A stretch of DNA of 64,000 nucleotides from Natronolimnobius sp. AArcel1. GTDB taxonomy: Archaea; Halobacteriota; Halobacteria; Halobacteriales; Natrialbaceae. Each line of letters begins with the position of its first letter. Within the stretch, counting starts at the first letter, position 1. The position numbers and the translations under genes were made by a program. Of the stretch, positions 46,831 to 54,946 are shown piece after piece. The stretch lies in the NCBI RefSeq assembly GCF_011043775.1, contig NZ_JAAKXY010000005.1, forward strand, positions 124,001 to 188,000, given 5' to 3'. Below the pieces are notes generated by a model, which was given only the letters and a program-made list of their open reading frames with translations, was not told the DNA's origin and searched no databases.

Positions 46831-47407
46831 ACCTGTCCAACTTGGGTGCCGATGGCTCTTCTTCGTTCTCTGCTCGAACGTTTCCAACTACTCGTCCCAT
46901 CTCATCTTCGCTGTCTACTCTATCTCTCTTGGCTATTCTCCCTCTCGCATCTCTTTTACCTATTGTGACTATCTCACCTATTGTATCTGTCTCGTCTATT
47001 TCGCCTATCTCATCTACTTCGCTTGTCGCTTCTATTGTGACTCTTCATTTCCTTTTTCAGATGGCCGATCTAGCTGGACATATGTCTCCAATAGGTATCT
47101 TAGGTACTTTTTCTTCTGTAGCTATTGTGTCTATTGCATCTAATATGGCTATTGTACGTGCTCTATCTATCTTTTTTATTTCTCCTCTTGCCCCTTCACA
47201 GCGCGCTTCTACTCGACTTCCTCATCTGCAATAGGTGGCTTGTACAACCCATCTATTTCACCTATTGTATCTTTGCTACCTAAGGTACCTACCGAAGTTA
47301 GCTGCGGTATTATTAAGTGGAACCAATCATATTCTGTTATTGTCCGTTGAAACAGGCATTTGTGGAATAATAGGTGCCTATTCAAACCCTAGCGGGCAGC
47401 GCCAACA
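46831..47407. promoter_or_regulatory. Pyrimidine-rich tract with ACCTATTG iterons upstream of parA: candidate centromere and operator
   Basis: The plus strand from about 46860 to 47230 is strongly C/T-rich. ACCTATTG occurs exactly at 46958-46965, 46976-46983 and 47260-47267, and in reverse (CAATAGGT) at 47089-47096 and 47229-47236. Related TAGGTAC/TACCTA forms lie at 47101-47107 and 47277-47292. AATAGG-TG-CCTATT at 47369-47382 is a perfect palindrome overlapping a TATA-like GAATAATAG just before the ParA start. Iterated sites beside parA often serve as parS-like centromeres and as operators. A long hydrophobic open frame here is a by-product of composition. Confidence 0.6.
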
Positions 47408-48295
47408 ATGTCAGCAGCAACTCCCCCACGCGCTGTGAGCGTGGTCATCCTGAAAGGCGGTGTCGGTAAATCAACGACCTCGATGAATCTTGCGCGTCAG
47501 CTCGCTGAACGCGGGCGGGTCCTGTTTGCAGACCTTGACCCAAATGGGCACGCAACGAACGGCTTGGGGTTCACCGAGGCTTACCAGGCGACGGTCAATC
47601 TTGGAGACGTAATTCTTGAGGGTGATGCCACACCACACGATTTGATTCAACCAACTGATCACGAGTTCGACCTCCTCCCATCATCGAATACACTCGAGGA
47701 TGTCGAAAAGGATCTCGCGGGTGCAATGCAGGGGTCGGCACGAGTCAAGTCGAAGATTGTCGACCCATTGCTTGGTGAGGAATACGATTACGTCGTCTTT
47801 GATTGTCCAGCCTATCCGGGAATGTTAAACAACAACGCACTCGTCGCAACGGGGAACGTGATGATTCCGCTCGAGCCTGGTTCGAGTGCAATCGGTGGGT
47901 ACAAGCGAACGATGGAGCGACTGATCGAACCAGCGCGTGAGTATATCGACGTCGACGTCCTTGCGGTTGTTCCAAACAAACTCTCGGATCGGATCGATCA
48001 ACAGACCGAAGACCGTGAACTTCTCGAGAATCTCAACACGGCGACCTATGAGGTTAATCCTGGTCAGCCGCTTCAAGAGGCAGTCCCACCGTTTGCTCGG
48101 ATCACGAGCGAAGAATTTGAGGCGATCGACGCTGGTGAAATGACGACACCGAAGCCAGGAATTCGGCATCGATCGGCACTGTCGCGGTCGCTTCAACACA
48201 ACCAGCCGCTACAGGACTACGATCCCGAAAGTGACCAAATCGAGTATTACGAGGAACTCGCTGAAATCGTTGCGGGCGGAGGGATCGATCGATGA
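47408..48295 (+). CDS. parA: ParA-family partition ATPase
   Basis: 295 residues. Deviant Walker A K-G-G-V-G-K-S-T (16-23) with the signature lysine, followed by L-F-A-D-L-D-P-N-G-H-A-T and Walker B Y-V-V-F-D-C-P-A (about 118-125). These ATPases move plasmids or chromosome origins by dynamic binding to DNA. Its partner gene overlaps by 4 nt (ATGA). Eight kb from the orc1/origin block, it fits a segregation module for the same replicon. The iterons directly upstream are the likely site of action. Confidence 0.92.
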   Translation: MSAATPPRAVSVVILKGGVGKSTTSMNLARQLAERGRVLFADLDPNGHATNGLGFTEAYQATVNLGDVILEGDATPHDLIQPTDHEFDLLPSSNTLEDVEKDLAGAMQGSARVKSKIVDPLLGEEYDYVVFDCPAYPGMLNNNALVATGNVMIPLEPGSSAIGGYKRTMERLIEPAREYIDVDVLAVVPNKLSDRIDQQTEDRELLENLNTATYEVNPGQPLQEAVPPFARITSEEFEAIDAGEMTTPKPGIRHRSALSRSLQHNQPLQDYDPESDQIEYYEELAEIVAGGGIDR

Positions 48296-48852
48296 GCAAT
48301 CCATTTGATGATCTCAAGAGTGATGACGACGACTCAGCGTCTGAGACTGACTCGAGTGCGTCGTCAGCGACTGACACTGCCGATGCGGAGTCAACAGACG
48401 ACGCGTCGCCACCAACAGATGGACCGTCTGAATCTGAATCGCCAGCATCGTCGTCATCACCGTCACCATCGCCGTCGGTGCCGGAAGAGTCAACGCCTTC
48501 GCAGGATGAATCCACGAGCGTGGCTGCCGATAGTTCTGCTGACAACTCGTCGGAATCGTCACCAACAACTGAGACGGAAGATGAGGACACCGACGCGTCC
48601 GAGCCAGAGCCAGCCGAGACTGGTCCGGCGTTCGAGTACAGCGAAGTTCGGCAGAAACCCCTGTATGCACGTGATGAAACGTGGGACGAACTCGAGGATG
48701 AACTCGGCATTACAGTAATCCCGGAACTTCGTCGGATGGGAATTCGTGATGAGGAGACACGAGAAATTCACGATGCGGTCTTGAAAGTTGCAATCGAGCA
48801 TAGTGACGAACTGCCGGATGCAATCGCGGACGTTCGTCGGCAGTCTGAGTAG
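48292..48852 (+). CDS. Small acidic partner of ParA, candidate centromere-binding protein
   Basis: 186 residues. The first about 110 residues are low-complexity Ser/Asp/Glu/Pro, predicted disordered. The last about 75 form a compact conserved-looking part: F-E-Y-S-E-V-R-Q-K-P-L-Y-A-R-D-E-T-W-D-E, L-R-R-M-G-I-R-D-E-E-T-R-E-I-H-D-A-V-L-K-V-A-I. It does not look like canonical ParB. As the second gene of a parA operon it is the best candidate for the DNA-binding adaptor, with a helical C-terminal domain. Function is inferred from position. Confidence 0.7.
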   Translation: MSNPFDDLKSDDDDSASETDSSASSATDTADAESTDDASPPTDGPSESESPASSSSPSPSPSVPEESTPSQDESTSVAADSSADNSSESSPTTETEDEDTDASEPEPAETGPAFEYSEVRQKPLYARDETWDELEDELGITVIPELRRMGIRDEETREIHDAVLKVAIEHSDELPDAIADVRRQSE

Positions 48853-48883
48853 TTGTCCCCGCCAGCGCGTTCGTGTACGCGTA

Positions 48884-48912
48884 CTCTTATCGGCTCTCCG
48901 TACATCTGTACG
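48884..48912. promoter_or_regulatory. Promoter of the GH95 gene with CGTACA-TC-TGTACG operator
   Basis: A TATA-like CTCTTAT (48884-48890) lies about 28 nt before the GTG start at 48916, so the transcript is probably leaderless. A perfect inverted repeat CGTACA-TC-TGTACG (48899-48912) occupies the space between TATA and start, where a bound protein would repress. The same CGTACA half-site occurs in the same position at the dehydrogenase promoter (54526-54531). Confidence 0.5.
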
Positions 48913-48915
48913 ACG

Positions 48916-51240
48916 GTGTCAGTAACACCACCTTCGGGACCGGACGCTACACTGTGGTACCGAGAACCAGCAAGCGGCCCCCTCGAGTCGTTGCCAGTCG
49001 GGAACGGACGACTTGGTGCGTTACTCACGGGAGACCCAGCATGTGAACAGATCGTATTGAATGAAGAGACGCTGTGGGCCGGCGATGGAAGTCCTCGATG
49101 GAACGATTCGGCAAATGAACAGCTATCTGCTGTTCGAGATCTTCTCTTTGACGGTGCCTACGAGGAAGCACAGGCTCTCGCTGATCGGCATCTCATGGGA
49201 GAGCCAGTTACACTGCACCCCTATCAGAAATTTGGTGAACTCACCCTCGAGTGTGGCCATGAGTCTGTCGAGGCCTATTGTCGGGAACTAAACCTCGAGA
49301 CTGCAATTGCGACAACGACGTATACGGTTGATCAGGCAACAATCACACGTGAGTCGTTCGTCTCTGCTCCGGATGATATCATTGTCCTTCGAGTCGACTG
49401 TGATCAAGTCGGAGAACTCTCTGCATCGTTGTCGCTTGACCGTAGCCAAGACGCCCGAGCCACTGCAGTCGGCAACGAACTCATCCTCCGCGGACAGATC
49501 TTGAACCTGCCGCGATCTGAAGACGAACGCTACAGCAGAACCGTTGATGGGTGGGGCCTTCGGTTTGAGTCCTGCGCTCGTGTCTCTGTCGAGGGTGAGG
49601 CTGCGACAATTAGTACGGATGGAGACCAACTCCAGGTCGAGAACGCAGATTCGTTCTCTGTTCATATCGCTGCTGAAACTGACTTCCAGACGGAGGCGCC
49701 CACTGACGCATGCAGTACCACTCTGAACGCTGCCGAGCGCCCCTACGACGATATCCGGGCCGCACATATCGCTGAACACCGAGATCGGTTCTCTCGAGTG
49801 TCGCTAGATCTTGGTGACCCACCCGCAGAACCGACCGATGAGCGTCTCGAAGCCGTTACAACTGGCCGCGCCGATCCACATCTATCGGCGCTCTATTTTC
49901 AGTACGGGAGATATCTGCTTCTTGCAAGTTCCAGGCCGGGATGTCTCCCTGCGACGCTGCAAGGGATCTGGAACTGGGAGTTTGAACCACCTTGGAACTC
50001 CGGCTATACGACGAATATCAACCTCGAGATGAATTACTGGTTAGCAGAACCAGGGAATCTTCACGAGTGTGTTGAGCCACTTGTATCATTTACTGAATCA
50101 CTCTCTGAAACCGGACACAAAACAGCACAAAAGCACTACGACTGTCGTGGCTGGGTCCTACATCACAATACTGACCTCTGGCGACATACCACTCCCGTTG
50201 ATGGTGCCCAATGGGGCATGTGGCCAACAGGTGCTGCCTGGCTCTGTCGGCATCTGTGGGAGCGATATGAGTTTTCCAGAGACGAGACCTTCCTTCGTGA
50301 AACCGCGTACCCCGTTATGAAGGCAGCTGCTGAGTTTTTGGTCGACTTTTGCGTAAAAGACGACGGTGTCTACGTCACTGCTCCGTCTACCTCTCCCGAA
50401 AACCCGTATACTGCCCCTGATGGGAGCGAGGTTACGATTGCGATTGCCCCATCGATGGACACACAACTGATAACTGACCTTTTCTCTCACTGTATTGAGG
50501 CAACTGAAACCCTGGAGTGTGACTCACAGTTTGGTGCGACTCTCGAGTCGATGCTCGCTGATTTGCCACCGCTGCAGATCGGCGCACACGGCCAGTTACA
50601 GGAGTGGCGACACGACTATACGGAAGCTGAGCCTGGTCACCGACACATTTCTCATCTGTACGCTCACCATCCCGGTGACCAGATCACGCTCCGTGAGACA
50701 CCAGCACTCGCAGATGCGGTACGCACGACACTCGAGCGTCGACTTGAACACGGTGGTGGACACACTGGATGGAGTCGCGCATGGCTAATCAATCAGTTTG
50801 CGCGACTCGAAGCGGGGGAGCACGCCCATGAACACCTGTTAGAACTGCTCGCTGGATCTACTGCCCCAAATCTGTTTGATCTGCACCCGCCCTTCCAGAT
50901 TGACGGGAACTTCGGGGGTGCTGCGGGAATTCTCGAGATGCTGGTACAGAGTCACGCGGGTGAATTACACCTTCTTCCAGCACTTCCAGACGCGTGGGAT
51001 GCTGGTTACATCGAAGGAATTCGTGCCCGTGGGGGCTTCGAGGTCGACCTTGAGTGGGATGATGGACGTATTCAATCCGCCCAGATCACATCTGAGTGTG
51101 GTGAGCACTTACGGGTCAGAACACGTACCGACTGCGATGTGTTCGTCGATGGCGACTCTGTTTCGCCGACCCGTCCCGAAACAGGCGTTGTTGCACTCGA
51201 GACTGGATGTGGCGAGACCGTGACGCTCCAGAGACGGTGA
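48916..51240 (+). CDS. GH95-family alpha-L-fucosidase-like glycosidase
   Basis: About 774 residues. The N-terminal beta domain opens [23 protein letters not shown], a GH95 signature. The (alpha/alpha)6 barrel has [16 protein letters not shown], containing the two Asn of the GH95 mechanism, T-S-P-E-N-P-Y with the catalytic Glu region, and D-G-N-F-G-G with the Asp. Related enzymes cut 1,2-linked fucose or galactose. No signal peptide is seen, so it is probably cytoplasmic and acts on imported oligosaccharides. GTG 48916 was chosen from the TATA spacing; the TTG at 48853 is unlikely. Confidence 0.88.
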   Translation: MSVTPPSGPDATLWYREPASGPLESLPVGNGRLGALLTGDPACEQIVLNEETLWAGDGSPRWNDSANEQLSAVRDLLFDGAYEEAQALADRHLMGEPVTLHPYQKFGELTLECGHESVEAYCRELNLETAIATTTYTVDQATITRESFVSAPDDIIVLRVDCDQVGELSASLSLDRSQDARATAVGNELILRGQILNLPRSEDERYSRTVDGWGLRFESCARVSVEGEAATISTDGDQLQVENADSFSVHIAAETDFQTEAPTDACSTTLNAAERPYDDIRAAHIAEHRDRFSRVSLDLGDPPAEPTDERLEAVTTGRADPHLSALYFQYGRYLLLASSRPGCLPATLQGIWNWEFEPPWNSGYTTNINLEMNYWLAEPGNLHECVEPLVSFTESLSETGHKTAQKHYDCRGWVLHHNTDLWRHTTPVDGAQWGMWPTGAAWLCRHLWERYEFSRDETFLRETAYPVMKAAAEFLVDFCVKDDGVYVTAPSTSPENPYTAPDGSEVTIAIAPSMDTQLITDLFSHCIEATETLECDSQFGATLESMLADLPPLQIGAHGQLQEWRHDYTEAEPGHRHISHLYAHHPGDQITLRETPALADAVRTTLERRLEHGGGHTGWSRAWLINQFARLEAGEHAHEHLLELLAGSTAPNLFDLHPPFQIDGNFGGAAGILEMLVQSHAGELHLLPALPDAWDAGYIEGIRARGGFEVDLEWDDGRIQSAQITSECGEHLRVRTRTDCDVFVDGDSVSPTRPETGVVALETGCGETVTLQRR

Positions 51241-51298
51241 TGTTCTTTCCCCGCCGGAACTGTCATGCGGTACACTTCTCACCAAATTAATCGCTCCC

Positions 51299-51306
51299 TT
51301 TATTAT
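51299..51306 (+). promoter_or_regulatory. TATA box of the GH51 gene
   Basis: TTTATTAT is centred about 28 nt before ATG 51331, which indicates a leaderless transcript and decides the start in favour of M-A-D-A-T over the upstream in-frame ATG at 51265. Confidence 0.55.
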
Positions 51307-51330
51307 CTGTGTGCGAAAATAGATCGCTAC

Positions 51331-52824
51331 ATGGCCGATGCAACAGTAACTGTACATAGTGAAGCAGTTGTTGGACATATTAACCCTGAATTCCACGGGC
51401 ACTTTTCAGAACACCTTGGACGGTGTGTTTACGAGGGTCTCTGGCACAGCGACAGCGCTGATGAGGATGGCTATCGTGAGGACGTTCTTGAACTGATCAA
51501 GGACCTCGATATTCCTGTTCTTCGATGGCCCGGTGGCTGTTTCGCTGATGACTATCATTGGGAGGATGGCGTTGGCCCACAAGAAGAGCGTCCACGGCGA
51601 CGAAACCTCTTCTGGGCACAGGGTCCGGAGGAAGTTCCCGAAGAGTCCAACGCCTTTGGTACCGACGAATTCCTGCAGTTCTGTGAAGCGGTTGGCACGG
51701 AGCCGTATCTGGCTGCCAACGTTGGCTCTGGCGATCCACAGGAGGCTGCTGACTGGGTCGAATATTGTAACTACGACGGCAACACGGAACTCGCAAACCG
51801 CCGACGCGAGAACGGTCACGACGACCCCTACGAAGTGAAATTCTGGGGACTTGGAAACGAAAACTGGGGCTGTGGTGGCCGAATGAGTCCTGAACAGTAC
51901 GCCCGCGAGTACCGGCGCTTTGCCACCTACGTTGGCACCCAGTCCGGACTGATGTTCGAGCACGACCTCGAGCTCATTGCCTGTGGCTTTGAACACCACG
52001 AGTGGAACCGCCGCTTCTTGGAGGAGATCGCAGACAGTTCGTGGGGCCCAGAGTTCCCGCTTGATCACCTTACCCTGCATCACTACTACGGCCAGACGAT
52101 GACGGTCTCGGAGTCAGACGAAGATGACTACGATGCGTTCCTCGCTGATGCACTCGAGACTGACGGTCACATCGAAGCGATCGCCGGCGCAATTGACGCT
52201 ATCGCGACGACCCGTGATATCGGTGTCATCGTCGACGAGTGGGGTGCCTGGCATCCCGAAGCAGTCTCGGAAAACGGCCTCGAGCAGCCAGGAACGGTTC
52301 TCGATGCACTCTCTGCAGCGGCTGTGCTCGACATTTTCAACGACCACAGTGACGTGGTGACGATGTCGAACATCGCACAGACGATCAACGTCCTGCAGTG
52401 TCTCGTCGAGACGAACGCGGACGACGCATGGGCACGCCCAACGTACCACGTGTTCGATTCCTATGCACCGCACAAGGGCAACGATGCGATTCAGACGACG
52501 GTCGATACGCCAGCCCGCGACCTCGAGGATGACCGCGAACTCCCACTCGTGCAGGGATCGGCGTCGACTGATGGTGAGGAGACGTTCATCTCGCTCACGA
52601 ACCTCGATTGCCGTGACGAACAGACTGTTTCGGTGGCTGTCGAGGGCGAGGCACCAGAGTCGGTCGAGGCGACCCTGCTGTTTGGCGACCACGAGCCTAG
52701 CGCAACGGTTACTCCGGACAACGCCGCTGAGTTCGAACCGGAGACCACCGACGTCGATGTCGATGGGAACACGATCAGTGTTGATCTCCCACCAGCGACA
52801 GTCGCGACCCTGACACTCTCGTAA
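51331..52824 (+). CDS. GH51-family alpha-L-arabinofuranosidase
   Basis: 497 residues. The retaining mechanism residues are clear: acid/base Glu177 in G-L-G-N-E-N-W-G and nucleophile Glu303 in V-I-V-D-E-W-G-A-W-H. The motif L-R-W-P-G-G-C-F-A-D-D-Y (about 65-76) lines the substrate pocket in this family. A beta-sandwich completes the C-terminus. No signal peptide, so likely cytoplasmic. It releases arabinofuranose from oligosaccharides. It follows the GH95 gene by 90 bp but has its own promoter. Confidence 0.92.
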   Translation: MADATVTVHSEAVVGHINPEFHGHFSEHLGRCVYEGLWHSDSADEDGYREDVLELIKDLDIPVLRWPGGCFADDYHWEDGVGPQEERPRRRNLFWAQGPEEVPEESNAFGTDEFLQFCEAVGTEPYLAANVGSGDPQEAADWVEYCNYDGNTELANRRRENGHDDPYEVKFWGLGNENWGCGGRMSPEQYAREYRRFATYVGTQSGLMFEHDLELIACGFEHHEWNRRFLEEIADSSWGPEFPLDHLTLHHYYGQTMTVSESDEDDYDAFLADALETDGHIEAIAGAIDAIATTRDIGVIVDEWGAWHPEAVSENGLEQPGTVLDALSAAAVLDIFNDHSDVVTMSNIAQTINVLQCLVETNADDAWARPTYHVFDSYAPHKGNDAIQTTVDTPARDLEDDRELPLVQGSASTDGEETFISLTNLDCRDEQTVSVAVEGEAPESVEATLLFGDHEPSATVTPDNAAEFEPETTDVDVDGNTISVDLPPATVATLTLS

Positions 52825-53196
52825 CGACGGGAGTTCTCTGTTCGACCCCACTTTTATTTTCCGTGGCTTGAAACAGGCTCTCGAGCCGGTACCTTTGCGC
52901 TGCGTCCTAGACGTGCACAACTCCTCTTCATCATAATAATGATGATGAATAATCACATAGGTTTATTATCTGCTATGGAATAGCTACCCATGGCGAGGCG
53001 TGACAGATTAGCCATACAGTTCGGGCGTGTTACTGTATGGGCTGGCATACGACGCGGCCCTCGCTGGTGGCCACGGGAGTTCCATTCCAACTCCGGTGGC
53101 TATCGCCGCGTTTTCAACGGAAGCAGGATACCGAGTAACCTGTTGACCTGATCCACTCACAGAAAGAGATTTCCTACTTGATTTTCATTCAGAGGC
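52825..53196. other. Region after the GH51 gene: possible small leaderless ORF and hairpin
   Basis: CCATACAG at 53012-53019 pairs with CTGTATGG at 53033-53040. A TATA-like TTTATTAT (52962-52969) stands about 25 nt before the ATG of a 53-codon frame (52990-53151), described separately. AT-rich triplet repeats (CATAATAATGATGATG) occur at about 52932-52947. Nothing else is recognisable. Confidence 0.4.
52990..53151 (+). CDS. Candidate small basic protein, leaderless
   Basis: 53 residues with several Arg and Trp (I-R-R-G-P-R-W-W-P-R-E-F-H in the middle). The ATG is spaced about 25 nt from a TATA-like box. Unlike nearly all other proteins here it is basic. I do not recognise a family. The evidence is the promoter and the open frame only; the hairpin inside it could instead mean a small RNA. 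Confidence 0.3.
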   Translation: MARRDRLAIQFGRVTVWAGIRRGPRWWPREFHSNSGGYRRVFNGSRIPSNLLT

Positions 53197-53403
53197 ATGG
53201 TCAACTTTTCCGAGGGGATAAGCGATGATTCTCTCCTTGCTTATTGCGTGGCTTTCGGGATTGTCATCGGTACGTCGCTCGGGTTTTTGACAGGATCGAT
53301 CGCCGGTAATCCCTTTATCGGGCCGATGGGTCCCGCTATCGGCATTACTGTCGGTCTTGCAGCCTGGTTTCTGCTGTCTGAGAACACGAATACGAGTCGG
53401 TGA
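53197..53403 (+). CDS. Small membrane protein
   Basis: 68 residues with two hydrophobic segments (Y-C-V-A-F-G-I-V-I-G-T-S-L-G-F-L and A-I-G-I-T-V-G-L-A-A-W-F-L-L) joined by a short glycine-rich loop, giving a glycine-zipper-like hairpin. No known domain. It stands alone between the arabinofuranosidase and dehydrogenase genes. Confidence 0.55.
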   Translation: MVNFSEGISDDSLLAYCVAFGIVIGTSLGFLTGSIAGNPFIGPMGPAIGITVGLAAWFLLSENTNTSR

Positions 53404-53471
53404 CAGGCTGTTTTCTCGTACTGCTCGTACACGCCTATGGGTCCGGTGACCCGTCACTTTCTCTGTCTTCG

Positions 53472-54515
53472 TTACGCGTGCAGTTCGCTGACGTCGAAAA
53501 CAGGCTTGCAGGTCTCGCCACCGAGGAACGCGGTGAATGCGTCGTCAGCCGACAGCAGCGAGTAGCGCTCGTCGATGAACGTTTCACAGTCGACGGCACC
53601 TGAGGCGATCAGGCGCAGCGAGCGCTCGAAGTCTTCGTACATCGAGGCGTACGAACACTGCAGGTCGATTTCAGCGCGCACGAGCGGCGAGTATTCCATT
53701 GTTGTTTCGCCGGTCTGGCCGACGAGGACGATCTGGCCGCCTTTACGGACTTCGTCGACGGCCATCGTCAACCCCGAGGGGTGGCCCGTCGTGTCGAAGA
53801 CAACGTCGTAGCCGATGCCATCCGTTCGTTCGTCACGAATGGACTCGAGATCATCTTCGACGACGTTGATCGTATCGAAGCCGAACTCCTCGGCGAGTGG
53901 CAGTCGGTAGTTGGTATCCTGACCGACACCGGCGACGACGACTTCGCCGCCCTGTTCGCGGGCGATCTGTGCCGTGAGCTGACCGATTGGGCCGGGGCCA
54001 GCGACCAGTACGCGGTCGCCCGCGCCCACGCGTGAGTTCTCTATCACCGCTCGAGCGGCGATACTGGTGGGTTCGACGACGGCGGCGTTGCGAAGCGAGA
54101 CATCATCGGGCACGGGATGGAGTGCGCGCTCGGGGACGGTGACGTACTGGGTGTAGGCACCGTGGTGGTCGACGCCGGTGATAACGGCGTTCTGGCAGAC
54201 ATTCTCTTCGCCGATTTTGCACTGATAACACTCGCCACAGCCGCGAATCGGACGTTCGACGATGCGGTCACCGACGGCGTACTCGCTGACGTTGTCGCCG
54301 GTGTCGACGACCGTTCCAGCGTACTCGTGACCGATAATCGTCGGCAGTTCCATGCGCTCGAAGGCGGATTTGAACTTGTAGATGCCTGCGTCGCTCCCGC
54401 ACAATCCCGCGTGAGAGACTTCAATGAGCGCTTCGTCTGGTCCCGGTGCTGGCTTATCGACCTCGAGTAGTTCCATCGCCCCGTCCGTTCGGTCTGTTTT
54501 GGCAAGTCCTCGCAT
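53472..54515 (-). CDS. Zinc-dependent alcohol dehydrogenase, medium-chain family
   Basis: 347 residues. Catalytic zinc ligands Cys39 and His63-Glu64 (G-L-C-G-S-D and G-H-E-Y-A-G), structural zinc cysteines Cys93, Cys96, Cys99 and Cys107 in G-C-G-E-C-Y-Q-C, and NAD(P)-binding G-P-G-P-I-G (about 177-182). It resembles sugar- and polyol-oxidising members (L-threonine/sorbitol/galactitol dehydrogenase type), so a role in pentose or fucose oxidation is plausible. A minus-strand ATTTTATAC box at 54538-54546 lies 27 nt before the ATG at 54515, which decides the start against the ATG at 54536. Confidence 0.85.
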   Translation of the reverse strand: MRGLAKTDRTDGAMELLEVDKPAPGPDEALIEVSHAGLCGSDAGIYKFKSAFERMELPTIIGHEYAGTVVDTGDNVSEYAVGDRIVERPIRGCGECYQCKIGEENVCQNAVITGVDHHGAYTQYVTVPERALHPVPDDVSLRNAAVVEPTSIAARAVIENSRVGAGDRVLVAGPGPIGQLTAQIAREQGGEVVVAGVGQDTNYRLPLAEEFGFDTINVVEDDLESIRDERTDGIGYDVVFDTTGHPSGLTMAVDEVRKGGQIVLVGQTGETTMEYSPLVRAEIDLQCSYASMYEDFERSLRLIASGAVDCETFIDERYSLLSADDAFTAFLGGETCKPVFDVSELHA

Positions 54516-54525
54516 AGTCGATGTT

Positions 54526-54546
54526 CGTACAGTCATCGTATAAAAT
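54526..54546 (-). promoter_or_regulatory. Dehydrogenase promoter with CGTACA motif
   Basis: The TATA element (plus strand GTATAAAAT, 54538-54546) is followed on the minus strand by TGTACG (54531-54526), then the start codon at 54515. The motif position equals that of the perfect repeat at the GH95 promoter. Confidence 0.45.
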
Positions 54547-54915
54547 CCTCTGAAACGGATGCTGCTGAGGTGTATAGGTCCTGTCTCGTTTGGAATGGCC
54601 TGTTACTGTGTTTCTGAAGGAGAGATACTCGTCAAATCGTCCTTTCGTTCGCTATCGTTTACGTACTTATGTCTGTAAAAGACCGATCATTGGATATTCT
54701 TCCTCTCATTGAGAAATATAGTCGAAACTGTTGGTTCGTTTTGTTATTGAACACCCAGCGACCAGCGGCTATTGATCAAAAATATTAAAAACAGGTCCCA
54801 CTCGTGCTTTGAACGGGATTAATTCCAGTCCAAATGTCTAGATAACAGAGTTCTGAAGGCCGCTAACCGCCACTTCGCACTGAATGTTTACTGAGATTAA
54901 ACAGTTCCCAGAACA

Positions 54916-54923
54916 TTTATAAT
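54916..54923 (+). promoter_or_regulatory. TATA box of the first solute-binding protein gene
   Basis: TTTATAAT is centred 27 nt before ATG 54947. The same box at the same distance precedes the paralogue on the other strand (61712-61719). Confidence 0.6.
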
Positions 54924-54946
54924 ACTCTATAATCAATGTCTCCTTG

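Larger units (their letters stand above)
54516..54946. other. Divergent intergenic region between dehydrogenase and solute-binding protein
   Basis: No gene seen. It contains both promoters at its edges. The centre is AT-rich (about 54680-54800) with poly-A tracts (ATCAAAAATATTAAAAACAG) and could bind a regulator or be curved. Nothing else is recognisable. Confidence 0.4.

Noticed and set aside
46809-47234. Open frame of 141 residues with hydrophobic composition over the parA upstream tract
   Set aside because: Codon third positions are T-rich, unlike every real gene here. The apparent hydrophobicity follows from the C/T-rich strand, and the repeated P-I-V arises from the ACCTATTG iterons.
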